Assembly: GCF_001676705.1 (NCBI RefSeq)
Contig: NZ_CP016170.1
Span: 3,844,001-3,908,000, forward strand
DNA from: Bordetella bronchialis
GTDB lineage: Bacteria; Pseudomonadota; Gammaproteobacteria; Burkholderiales; Burkholderiaceae_B
DNA length: 64,000 nucleotides
Direction of reading: 5' to 3'
Part shown: in pieces, positions 9,614 through 16,754 of the stretch
Numbering within the stretch: position 1 is the first letter of the stretch
Layout: the number at the start of each line of letters is the position of its first letter
Notes under the pieces: generated by a model
What the model was told of the DNA's origin: nothing
What the model saw: the letters and a program-made list of their open reading frames with translations, nothing else
Databases searched by the model: none
Program-made: the position numbers and the translations under genes

Positions 9614-10375
9614 ATGAGTATTGTCCCCTTCCCGGCCCGGCGTGAACCGGCTGCCCCCGCGGCACAGCCGGCGCCCCTGGCTACCGAGGCCTACCAGCCG
9701 TTCCGGCTGCTGGACCTGACGGGACTGCGGCCCATCGCATCGGGTGCCGAACGGCTGGTTTACCAGCACCCCCATGACCCTTCCCTATTGGTGAAAGTGG
9801 TCGATTTCCCCGCCGTGGCGGAGCACCTTAGCACGCGTCCGCTGCGCCGCTGGCGCAAGGATCGCCAGCGCGAGGGCGCCTACCGCAACCATGTCGCCGA
9901 ACTGGCCGAATACACCGCCGCGCAGAATGCCGCGGCCGGGCGGTGGAAGGTGCCGATGGCGCGCATCCTTGGCCTGGCGCAGACCAGCATGGGACTGGGA
10001 TTGCTGGTCGAGAAGATTACCGACGGCCAGGGCGGACTGGCGCCGACCGTGGAACAGATCGTCCGCGACCGCGGCCTGGACGAGTCCCTGGCACGCGAGC
10101 TGGATTACTTCTTCGATACCCTGGCGGACCACCACATCATCCTGAACGATGTCTCCGCGCGCAACGTCGTCATGGGCTTGAACGCCGATGGCGAGGCGGG
10201 CCTGTACCTGATCGACGGCTTCGGCTCCAAGCAAGCGGTGCCGCTGTTCGCCTACAGCAAGTTGTTGAACCGCCGCCGCATCCTGCGCAAATACCAGGTA
10301 TTGCGCGCCAAGTTGCAAGCCCGCAGCCTTGCGCGCCTGCAGGCGCGCCGGCAATCGAGCGAACTCGACAGTTAG
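9614..10375 (+). CDS. YrbL-like kinase-fold protein
   Basis: A 253-residue cytosolic protein of the YrbL (PhoP regulatory network) family, a branch of the protein-kinase-like fold. A Pro/Ala-rich N-terminus of about 30 residues precedes IASGAERLVYQHP, which resembles a nucleotide-binding loop, and LLVKVVDF with a candidate ATP-binding lysine. The catalytic-loop equivalent is HHIILNDVSARNVVMG and the metal-loop equivalent LYLIDGFG, both as in YrbL. The C-terminus is basic (RRRILRKYQVLRAK). YrbL is PhoP-activated in enterobacteria, but its substrate is unknown. I start at the ATG at 9614; the open frame extends upstream to 9542 through AT-rich sequence that looks like promoter DNA. The gene converges on mpg. 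Confidence 0.7.
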   Translation: MSIVPFPARREPAAPAAQPAPLATEAYQPFRLLDLTGLRPIASGAERLVYQHPHDPSLLVKVVDFPAVAEHLSTRPLRRWRKDRQREGAYRNHVAELAEYTAAQNAAAGRWKVPMARILGLAQTSMGLGLLVEKITDGQGGLAPTVEQIVRDRGLDESLARELDYFFDTLADHHIILNDVSARNVVMGLNADGEAGLYLIDGFGSKQAVPLFAYSKLLNRRRILRKYQVLRAKLQARSLARLQARRQSSELDS

Positions 10376-10397
10376 GGGAAAGAGCGCGAAGCGCCGA

Positions 10398-10438
10398 GAA
10401 AAAGCCGGAAAGGGTCAGGTCCGCAAGGCCTGACCCTT
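10398..10438 (-). terminator. Hairpin terminator overlapping the mpg stop codon
   Basis: AAGGGTCAGG (10410-10419) and CCTGACCCTT (10429-10438) form a perfect 10-bp stem with a nine-base loop. On the minus strand it is followed by TTTCCGGCTTTTT, an imperfect U-tract. The last mpg codons and its TGA are inside the stem, so translation up to the stop would disrupt it. Confidence 0.5.
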
Positions 10439-11107
10439 GCAAGGCCGGCCCTGACGCGTGACCCAATCGTAGTCGCGTCCCGCCACCTGTCCGCGGCGCA
10501 GCGGATTGCGGGTACAGAACGGCGCATAGGCAGGATCGACGAAGCGATACGGCAGATGCGGATCGCGCCCTTCGGGTATGCCCAGGCGCACGGTGCGCAC
10601 CAGGCAAGACGGCCGCGCGCCGATATCCTCGACGAAAAAGTTTTCCGGGTCGAAATGCCCGCCGTCCCAGTCGGGGACCTTCAAGGCCAGCGAGCGGCAC
10701 AGCAGCGTCTGGCCGGCGCACAGGCGCTGGGGCGGGCGGCTGCGGCCCAGGGCGTCCGGATTCAGCGCCTGCATGCACGCCAGCGCGTCCTCGCCCGACA
10801 CGGCGTCCACCCAGGGATGGCCGGACTTGATCAATACGGCATTGCCGGGTCCGCCCGCGCTGATGTTCAGGGAATCGCCGCCGCGGGCGTAGTACATGTA
10901 GATCGTGCCGCCGTCCATGAACAGCGCGCGCCGCTTGTGCGTATAGCCGAGCGAGGCATGGCTGCCCTTGTCGCGCAGGTAGTAGGCTTCGGTCTCGATG
11001 ATGCGGGCCGACAGCCACAGGCCGCGGTAGCGCCGGCGCAGCACCATGCCGATGAGCTCCCGGGCCACCTGGCGGGCATCGCGGTCGAAGAAGGAGTCGG
11101 GCAGCAT
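10415..11107 (-). CDS. mpg: 3-methyladenine DNA glycosylase (AAG/MPG family)
   Basis: Base-excision repair enzyme that removes alkylated purines, of the Mpg (PF02245) fold. About 230 residues: LPDSFFDRDARQVARELIG at the start, the catalytic-region IETEAY near residue 50, HASLGYTHKRRALFM near 65, and YMYYARGGDSLNI with a glycine in the AxG motif near 83. FFVEDIG and the C-terminal DYDWVTRQGRP are also family-typical. The ATG at 11107 lies 28 bases after the preceding ArsC/Spx-like gene ends; an in-frame start at 11191 would overlap that gene, so I reject it. Last gene of the pot operon on this strand. Confidence 0.92.
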   Translation of the reverse strand: MLPDSFFDRDARQVARELIGMVLRRRYRGLWLSARIIETEAYYLRDKGSHASLGYTHKRRALFMDGGTIYMYYARGGDSLNISAGGPGNAVLIKSGHPWVDAVSGEDALACMQALNPDALGRSRPPQRLCAGQTLLCRSLALKVPDWDGGHFDPENFFVEDIGARPSCLVRTVRLGIPEGRDPHLPYRFVDPAYAPFCTRNPLRRGQVAGRDYDWVTRQGRPCKGQALRT

Positions 11108-11135
11108 GGGGCCGGGCCCGATGGCCGGAACGGCG

Positions 11136-11492
11136 TCAGGCAAAGCGTTCGGTATAGCGTTTTTCCGAAAAGCCCACCGTTGCCACGCCATCGGGCGTGA
11201 CGGTCACCGGGCGGCGGACCAGGGCGGGATATTCCGCGATCAGGGCCTGCCACTGGGCGTCGCCGGCGGCCGCCTTGCGGGCTTCCGGCAGCGCGCGCCA
11301 GGTCATGGAGGTGCGATTCACCAGTTTTTCCCAGCCGCCCACCTGCTCGGCCCATTGCTTGAGCGTGGCGGGCGGAACGGGGTTGTCGCGGTAGTCGACG
11401 AACTGGTGCTTGACGCCATGTTCGTCCAGCCACGCGCGCGCCTTGACGCAGGTACTGCATTGCTTGAGTCCGTACAGGACGGTCTGGTTCAC
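11136..11492 (-). CDS. ArsC/Spx/MgsR family protein
   Basis: A 118-residue thioredoxin-fold protein of the ArsC/Spx family. YGLKQCSTCVKARAWLDEHG puts a CxxC at residues 12-15, and the rest follows the family (VDYRDNPVPPATLKQW, RALIAEYP-like segment, RRPVTVTPDG). Gram-negative members such as YffB have uncertain function; arsenate reductase activity is not implied, since the arginine triad of true ArsC is not evident. The GTG start at 11492 overlaps the potI stop as GTGA, which suggests translational coupling. Possibly a redox-sensing or glutathione-dependent reductase. Confidence 0.85.
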   Translation of the reverse strand: MNQTVLYGLKQCSTCVKARAWLDEHGVKHQFVDYRDNPVPPATLKQWAEQVGGWEKLVNRTSMTWRALPEARKAAAGDAQWQALIAEYPALVRRPVTVTPDGVATVGFSEKRYTERFA

Positions 11493-12301
11493 GTGTTGAC
11501 TCCCCGGTTTTCCGCGCGGCGCTGCAGGCGGTTGGCCACCACGACGCATACGCCGACGATCAGGATGAAAATGGCCGCGAGCGCGTTGACCTCCGGCTTC
11601 AGGCCCAGGCGCACGCGCGAGAAGACTTCGATCGGCAGCGTGGTGTAGCCGGGCCCGGAAAGAAAGGATGACAGGATCACGTCGTCCAGCGACAGGGTGA
11701 AGGACAGCAGCCATGCCGATGCCAGCGCGGGCGCGATCAGCGGCAGCGTGATGGCGAAGAACACCTTCAGCGGCGTGGCGCCCAGATCAAGCGCGGCTTC
11801 CTCCAGCGAGCGGTCCAGGTCTCGCACGCGCGATTGGATGATCACCGCGACGAAGGCCATGCAGAAGGTCGTATGCCCGACCCAGATCGTGAAGATGCCG
11901 TTCTCCGGCCAGCCGATGGCGGTGCGGACCTCGACGAACATCAGCAGCAGGGAGATGCCGATGACGACCTCCGGAATGACCAGCGGCGCGCTGAGCATGC
12001 CGATGTACAGGGAAAAGCCGCGGAAGCGCCCCATGCGGGCCAGGACGTAGCCGGCCCAGGTGCCGATGACGGTGGCGGCCGTGGCGGCCAGCGCCGCGAC
12101 CCGGAAGGACAGCCAGGCCGCGCTGAGCAAGGCGTCGTCCTGCAGCAGCGAACCGTACCACTTGAAGGAAAAGCCCGACCACGACGTCACCAGGGGCGAA
12201 TCGTTGAACGAGAACACCACCAGGCTCAGGATGGGGATGTACAGGAAGGCGAAGCCCAGGCCCAGGGCCAGCGCCCGCATGCCGCGATGAGGCCCTTTCA
12301 T
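11489..12301 (-). CDS. potI: Putrescine/spermidine ABC transporter permease PotI
   Basis: Second inner-membrane permease of the polyamine importer. 270 residues with six predicted membrane segments; the first is LALGLGFAFLYIPILSLVVFSF. The binding-protein-dependent transport signature EEAALDLGATPLKVFFAITLPLIAP (the EAA loop that contacts PotG) is near residue 180. The start ATG at 12301 overlaps the potH TGA by four bases, and its own stop overlaps the next gene's GTG, so the whole operon is tightly coupled. Confidence 0.93.
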   Translation of the reverse strand: MKGPHRGMRALALGLGFAFLYIPILSLVVFSFNDSPLVTSWSGFSFKWYGSLLQDDALLSAAWLSFRVAALAATAATVIGTWAGYVLARMGRFRGFSLYIGMLSAPLVIPEVVIGISLLLMFVEVRTAIGWPENGIFTIWVGHTTFCMAFVAVIIQSRVRDLDRSLEEAALDLGATPLKVFFAITLPLIAPALASAWLLSFTLSLDDVILSSFLSGPGYTTLPIEVFSRVRLGLKPEVNALAAIFILIVGVCVVVANRLQRRAENRGVNT

Positions 12302-13218
12302 TCGCGGGCCTCCCGGCCGGGTTCGACCTGTTTGACCTGGTTGTACTGGAACAGCGCCAGCGGTACCAGCAGCAGCAGGACCATCACGCAGGTGACCGCC
12401 GCGGCCATCGGCCAGTCGGCATTGTTGAAGAACTCGCTCCACATGACGCGGCCCATCATCAGGGTATTCGCGCCGCCCAGCATTTCCGGGATGACGTATT
12501 CGCCCACGGCCGGAATGAATACCAGCATGGCGCCGGCGATGACGCCGGGCCGGGACAAGGGGACGGTGATCTGCCAGAACGCCTGCCAGGGCCTGGCGCC
12601 CAGGTCGTAGGCGGCCTCCAGCAGGCGCAGGTCCATTTTGACCAGGTTGGCGTACAGCGGCAGGATGAAGAACGGCAGATAGGAATACACCATGCCGATA
12701 TAGACCGCCAGGTCGGTGCGGTAGATTTCCAGCGGCTGCGAAATGATGCCCAGGCCCAGCAGCAGCTTGTTGAGCAGGCCGTCGTTGCGCAGGATGCCCA
12801 CCCACGCATACACCCGCAGCAGCAGCGAGGTCCAGAACGGCAGGATCACCCCGAGCAGCAGCAGGTTGCGCGTGGCCGGCGCCGAGCGGGCGATGTAGTA
12901 GGCCATGGGATAGCCGATCAGGATGCAGCACAGCGTGCTGATGGCCGCGATTTTCACCGAGCTCAGGTAGGTGGCCAGGTACAGGCTGTCGGTGAACAGC
13001 AGCGCGTAGCCGCGCAGGTGCAGGCTGAAGTTCAGCGCCTCGTCCTTGAGCTCCAGCAGCGGCGTGTAGGGCGGCACGCCGAATTGCAGGTCGGCGAAGC
13101 TGATCTTGAGCACCAGCAGGAAAGGCACCAGCAGGAACAGCGCCAGCCAGGCGAACGGCGGCACGATGGCCAAAGCCCGCGGGGAAGGCAGCAGGCGACG
13201 CAGCGGCGCGGCGTTCAT
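12298..13218 (-). CDS. potH: Putrescine/spermidine ABC transporter permease PotH
   Basis: First permease subunit of the polyamine importer, 306 residues. It opens with a long hydrophobic helix (IVPPFAWLALFLLVPFLLVLKISF), followed by a periplasmic loop and five more membrane segments. The EAA loop is LEAAYDLGARPWQAFWQITVPLSRPG near residue 210. The start ATG at 13218 overlaps the potG stop as ATGA. It would pair with PotI around a PotG dimer. Confidence 0.93.
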   Translation of the reverse strand: MNAAPLRRLLPSPRALAIVPPFAWLALFLLVPFLLVLKISFADLQFGVPPYTPLLELKDEALNFSLHLRGYALLFTDSLYLATYLSSVKIAAISTLCCILIGYPMAYYIARSAPATRNLLLLGVILPFWTSLLLRVYAWVGILRNDGLLNKLLLGLGIISQPLEIYRTDLAVYIGMVYSYLPFFILPLYANLVKMDLRLLEAAYDLGARPWQAFWQITVPLSRPGVIAGAMLVFIPAVGEYVIPEMLGGANTLMMGRVMWSEFFNNADWPMAAAVTCVMVLLLLVPLALFQYNQVKQVEPGREARE

Positions 13219-14342
13219 GAAGGCAGCACCGTCGCGCTGTCGGCGTCCCACACCACGTAGACTTCCTCGTGGATGGCCGGCGCGTCGTCCTGCGCGAAGA
13301 CGCGGCGCGGCACGGTGGCCTCGACCGTCATGCCCGAATCCAGGCGGATGTGGTAGCGCGCGTAACCGCCCATCCATGCCATGTGCATGACCACGCCGTG
13401 CGCCCAGTTGTAAATGCTTTCGGGCTGTTCGCGGGAAACCACGATGCGCTCGGGGCGGATCGATACGTAGACCTGCATGCCCAGCGGCTCGCTGACGCCA
13501 TGGCTGACGTACAGCTGGCGCGACAGCTGGTCCGATTCGATGGCGACGTGGTCGGGCTCGTCCACCACGATGGTGCCCGGGAACAGATTGGTGCTGCCGA
13601 TGAAGCCCGCGACGAAGCGCGAATTGGGAAATTCGTAGACGTCCTGCGGGCTGCCGATCTGCACGATCTGGCCTTCGGTCATGACCGCCAGCCGGTGCGC
13701 CATGGTCATGGCCTCTTCCTGGTCATGGGTGACCATGATGCAGGTGACGCCGACCTGTTCCAGGATGCGCACCAGCTCGATCTGCGTGGCCTGCCGGATC
13801 TGCTTGTCCAGCGCCGACATGGGCTCGTCCAGCAGCAGCAGCTTGGGGCGCTTGACCAGGCTGCGGGCCAGCGCGACGCGCTGCTGCTGGCCGCCGGACA
13901 GCTGGTGCGGCTTGCGCCGCGAATAGCCGGCCATCTGCACCAGGTTCAGCGCCTCGAACACGCGATCGTGGATTTCCGCGCGGTCCACGCCTTCCTGCTT
14001 CAGGCCGAAGGCGACATTGGCCTCTACCGACATGTGCGGAAACAGCGCGTAGGACTGGAACATCATGTTGACGGGCCGCCGGTACGGCGGCACGTCGGTG
14101 ATGTCCTCGCCATCCAGCAGGATCTGCCCCGACGTGGCTTCCTCGAAGCCCGCCAGCATGCGCAGCAGCGTGGACTTGCCGCAGCCGGAACTTCCCAGCA
14201 GCGCGAAGAGCTCGTTGCGGCGCACCGACAGGTTCACCGAACGGACGGCGACCGTGTCGCCAAAGATTTTCACCAAGTCGGAAACGCGAACGATCTCGTC
14301 GGCATCCGTCGCGTGAGGGGCCGCGTAACGGCTGTCGTTCAT
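13215..14342 (-). CDS. potG: Polyamine ABC transporter ATP-binding protein PotG
   Basis: ATPase that drives polyamine import, 375 residues. Walker A is GSSGCGKST (residues 50-58), the Q-loop is MMFQSYALFPH, the signature is LSGGQQQRVALARS, Walker B LLLLDEPMSALD, and the switch histidine is in MVTHDQEEA. The C-terminal 130 residues form the TOBE-type regulatory domain seen in PotA/PotG (VYVSIRPERIVVS). It starts five bases after the potF stop codon and overlaps potH. No sequence anomalies. Confidence 0.95.
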   Translation of the reverse strand: MNDSRYAAPHATDADEIVRVSDLVKIFGDTVAVRSVNLSVRRNELFALLGSSGCGKSTLLRMLAGFEEATSGQILLDGEDITDVPPYRRPVNMMFQSYALFPHMSVEANVAFGLKQEGVDRAEIHDRVFEALNLVQMAGYSRRKPHQLSGGQQQRVALARSLVKRPKLLLLDEPMSALDKQIRQATQIELVRILEQVGVTCIMVTHDQEEAMTMAHRLAVMTEGQIVQIGSPQDVYEFPNSRFVAGFIGSTNLFPGTIVVDEPDHVAIESDQLSRQLYVSHGVSEPLGMQVYVSIRPERIVVSREQPESIYNWAHGVVMHMAWMGGYARYHIRLDSGMTVEATVPRRVFAQDDAPAIHEEVYVVWDADSATVLPS

Positions 14343-14347
14343 GATGC

Positions 14348-15448
14348 TTATCGCCCGGACTTCAGTTCAGCCCACATACGGGTTTGCAGGCGCAGGATGT
14401 TGATGGGTTGCGCCTTGATGACGTACAGCGTCTTGGACACCTCGGCGGGCGGGTAGATCATGGGATTGTCCGCGACGTCCTTCACCACGTACTTGCGCGC
14501 TTCCTTATTGGCGTTGGGATAGAACATCTTGTTGGTGATCGCGGCGTGCACCTGCGGCGTCTCGATGTAGTTGATGAACTTCATGGCGTTTTCGGGATGG
14601 GGCGCATCCTTGGGCACGGCCATGACGTCGAACCAGGCGGGCGCCCCGCCCTGCGGGATGAAGTAATTGACGTCGAAGGTCTGCTTGTTCTGCCGGGCGC
14701 GGTCGCGGGCGATCATGACGTCGCCGGAAAAGCCGTACACCATGCAGAGGTCGCCGGACGCCATTTCGTCGATATAGCCCGACGAGCTGAACTGGCGGAT
14801 GTACGGCCGGATTTTCTTCAGGACCTCGAAGGCGGCCTTGTAGTCGTCGGGATTGCTGCTGTTGGGATCCTTGCCGATGTAATGCAGCACGGCCGGAAAG
14901 ACCTGGGCCGCCTCGTCCAGCACGGAAATGCCGCAGTCCTTCAGCTTGGCGGCGTTCTCGGGCTTGAACAGCATGTCCCAGCTGTTCAGCGGCGCGTCCT
15001 TGCCCATGATCTGCTGGACCTTGGTGACGTTGTAGCCGAGCCCGTTGGTGCCGTAGCCCCAGGGCACGAAGTACTTGTTGCCGGGGTCCACCTGGGCGAC
15101 CAGGGCCATGACCTCCGGGTCCAGGTACTGCAGGTTGGGCATCTTGGACTTGTCCAGCGGCTGGAACAGGCCGCCCTGCAGCTGGCGCGAGGCATAGTGC
15201 GTCGAAGGCACGACGACGTCGTAGCCGGACTTGCCGGTCAGCAGCTTGGCTTGCAGCGTGTCGTTGTTGTCGTAGGTGTCATAGCGCACCTTGATGCCGG
15301 TTTCGCGTTCGAAGCCCGGAATCGTGTCCGGCGCGGTGTATTCGGCCCAGTTATAGACGTTGACGACGTTTTCCTGCGCCTTGGCCGCCGACAGCGCCAG
15401 CGCCGCCAGCACCGCCGCCGCGACGCGCACACCCGCGTTGATACCCAT
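14348..15448 (-). CDS. potF: Polyamine ABC transporter periplasmic binding protein PotF
   Basis: Periplasmic polyamine receptor, 366 residues. A signal peptide (about 1-24, ending SAAKAQ) precedes VVNVYNWAEYTAPDTIPGFE, the typical PotF/PotD opening, and VRYDTYDNNDTLQAKLLTG. Conserved binding-cleft patterns include VPSTHYASRQLQ, VPWGYGTNGLGYN and YFIPQGGAPAWFDVM. PotF-type receptors prefer putrescine; specificity cannot be settled here. First gene of the operon potF-potG-potH-potI-arsC/spx-mpg. The 168 bases upstream hold a TATCAT hexamer (minus strand, 15597-15592) within an AT-rich patch. Confidence 0.93.
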   Translation of the reverse strand: MGINAGVRVAAAVLAALALSAAKAQENVVNVYNWAEYTAPDTIPGFERETGIKVRYDTYDNNDTLQAKLLTGKSGYDVVVPSTHYASRQLQGGLFQPLDKSKMPNLQYLDPEVMALVAQVDPGNKYFVPWGYGTNGLGYNVTKVQQIMGKDAPLNSWDMLFKPENAAKLKDCGISVLDEAAQVFPAVLHYIGKDPNSSNPDDYKAAFEVLKKIRPYIRQFSSSGYIDEMASGDLCMVYGFSGDVMIARDRARQNKQTFDVNYFIPQGGAPAWFDVMAVPKDAPHPENAMKFINYIETPQVHAAITNKMFYPNANKEARKYVVKDVADNPMIYPPAEVSKTLYVIKAQPINILRLQTRMWAELKSGR

Positions 15449-15616
15449 ATCCCAGAGCCCCTTGCCGAGAAGATTTGCGTTGATGAGGGTGTGCCGGACC
15501 GTCGCCAGGCTGCCGCTCGCAGGCGCGGCAGGCCCGCCTGCCGGCGGCAGGCCGCCCCGGCAAGCGGGGGCTGCCCGCGCGCAAAGGCAAAATGATAATT
15601 CGTTTTCCCCCGGCAG

Positions 15617-16372
15617 TCAGGCCGGCGCCCGGGCCATCCGCTCGCGGTAGGACTGGTCCAGCTTTTCGAAAAACGCCAGGCCCGCCGCCCCCCCGACCTT
15701 TTCCAGCGACCGGCGCAGCCGTTCGATATTGCGCCGCTTGCCCGCGTCCGACACCCCGCCCTGGCGTCCCCGGTCGAAATCGATGATCCAGGCCTTGCCG
15801 CGGGCATCGAGCAGGATGTTGTAGGCGTTCAGGTCCGCATGCCAGACGCCGGCCTGGTGCATGCGGGCGATCGCCTCGGCGGCCACGTCCCAGACGGGCT
15901 GGTCCAGGACGCCGGCCAGGGGACGCACGTCAGGCAGGCGCGCCACCAGGATGGCGGCTTCATACGCCAGCGGTCCCACCCGCCAATAGGCGGCGGCCAG
16001 CGGGGCCGGTACGGGCAGGCCCTGCGCGGACAGGGACTCCAGCAGTTGGAATTCCATGAAGCAGCGCGTGCGGGCTTCCCCCAGCCAGACGTAGCGCTGG
16101 CGGCTCAAACGGGCGACCAGGCCGCCGCGCCGGTAGTGCCGCAGGACACCGCTGCCGAACTCGCCGTCCACGAACCAGGCCGCCTGGCGCCCGCCCTGCT
16201 GCACCGGCTGGGCCGCCGTACCGTAGAAGGCGGGGTCGAAAAGCGCGGGGGCCGGCTGCGCGATACGCGCGGCGTCGTAGCACATCGCGCCGGGCCTTTC
16301 GCCATCCCAGGCCATGCGGCGATCGTCAACCGGCACGATTTCGCATCCAGTCCGCGGTGCCATAGAAGGCAT
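15617..16372 (-). CDS. kdkA: 3-deoxy-D-manno-octulosonic acid (Kdo) kinase
   Basis: Phosphorylates the single Kdo of lipid A-Kdo at the inner membrane, as in Bordetella, Haemophilus and Vibrio. 251 residues of the KdkA/WaaP kinase fold: LRHYRRGGLVARLSRQRYVW with basic and Tyr residues conserved in the family (about 77-95), EFQLLESLSAQGLPVPAP, the catalytic loop HADLNAYNILL (178-188) and the metal loop WIIDFDRG (195-202). The start is uncertain: ATG at 16372 or 16363 overlaps the globin gene by up to 47 bases, while an ATG at 16315 would not; none has a good ribosome-binding site. Preceded on the same strand by the globin and permease genes. Confidence 0.88.
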   Translation of the reverse strand: MPSMAPRTGCEIVPVDDRRMAWDGERPGAMCYDAARIAQPAPALFDPAFYGTAAQPVQQGGRQAAWFVDGEFGSGVLRHYRRGGLVARLSRQRYVWLGEARTRCFMEFQLLESLSAQGLPVPAPLAAAYWRVGPLAYEAAILVARLPDVRPLAGVLDQPVWDVAAEAIARMHQAGVWHADLNAYNILLDARGKAWIIDFDRGRQGGVSDAGKRRNIERLRRSLEKVGGAAGLAFFEKLDQSYRERMARAPA

Positions 16373-16754
16373 GCAGGAGGCGGTCCATCAAGGGCGGCGG
16401 CACATTCATGTCCTGCATGGCGCGCCCCATGCAGGCCACCCACTGGTCGCGTTCGGCCTCGCCGATGGAGAACGGCAGATGGCGCGCGCGCAGGCGCGGG
16501 TGTCCGTAGCGTTGCACGTAGTAGTCCGGACCGCCGAAATAGCCGCAAAGAAACAGGAAGAGTTTTTCGCGTGCCGAGTCCAGGCTGGGGCCGTGCGCGG
16601 CGCGCAGGGCCGCCAGGTCGGCGTCCATGTCCATCAGATCGTAGAACCGGTTGACCAGGGCCCGCACGGCCTCTTCGCCGCCCAGTTGTTCGAAGATGGT
16701 GCGAGTGTGGTCCAGGGGTTCGAAAATGGGTTCGACCCGCGTGGTGGTAGTCAT
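16326..16754 (-). CDS. Group II truncated hemoglobin
   Basis: A 142-residue 2-over-2 globin of group II (trHbO), haem-binding and usually tied to oxygen or nitric oxide chemistry. TIFEQLGGEEAVRALVNRFYDLM is the usual A-B helix region; the CD region FLCGYFGGPDYYVQRYGHPRLRARHLPF includes the group II YFGGP signature and the proximal histidine (about residue 92). W109 in the G helix (DQWVACM) is also a group II hallmark. Its ATG overlaps the preceding permease stop as ATGA, and its end overlaps the Kdo kinase start, so all three are probably co-translated. Confidence 0.93.
   Translation of the reverse strand: MTTTTRVEPIFEPLDHTRTIFEQLGGEEAVRALVNRFYDLMDMDADLAALRAAHGPSLDSAREKLFLFLCGYFGGPDYYVQRYGHPRLRARHLPFSIGEAERDQWVACMGRAMQDMNVPPPLMDRLLHAFYGTADWMRNRAG

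Noticed and set aside
11107..11191. Longer mpg start at 11191
   Set aside because: It would run into the ArsC/Spx-like gene and adds 28 non-family residues.
15585..15610. Fur-box-like AT-rich patch (AAAATGATAATTCG) upstream of potF
   Set aside because: Only half of the consensus matches and polyamine uptake is not a Fur target; could equally be a -10 region.
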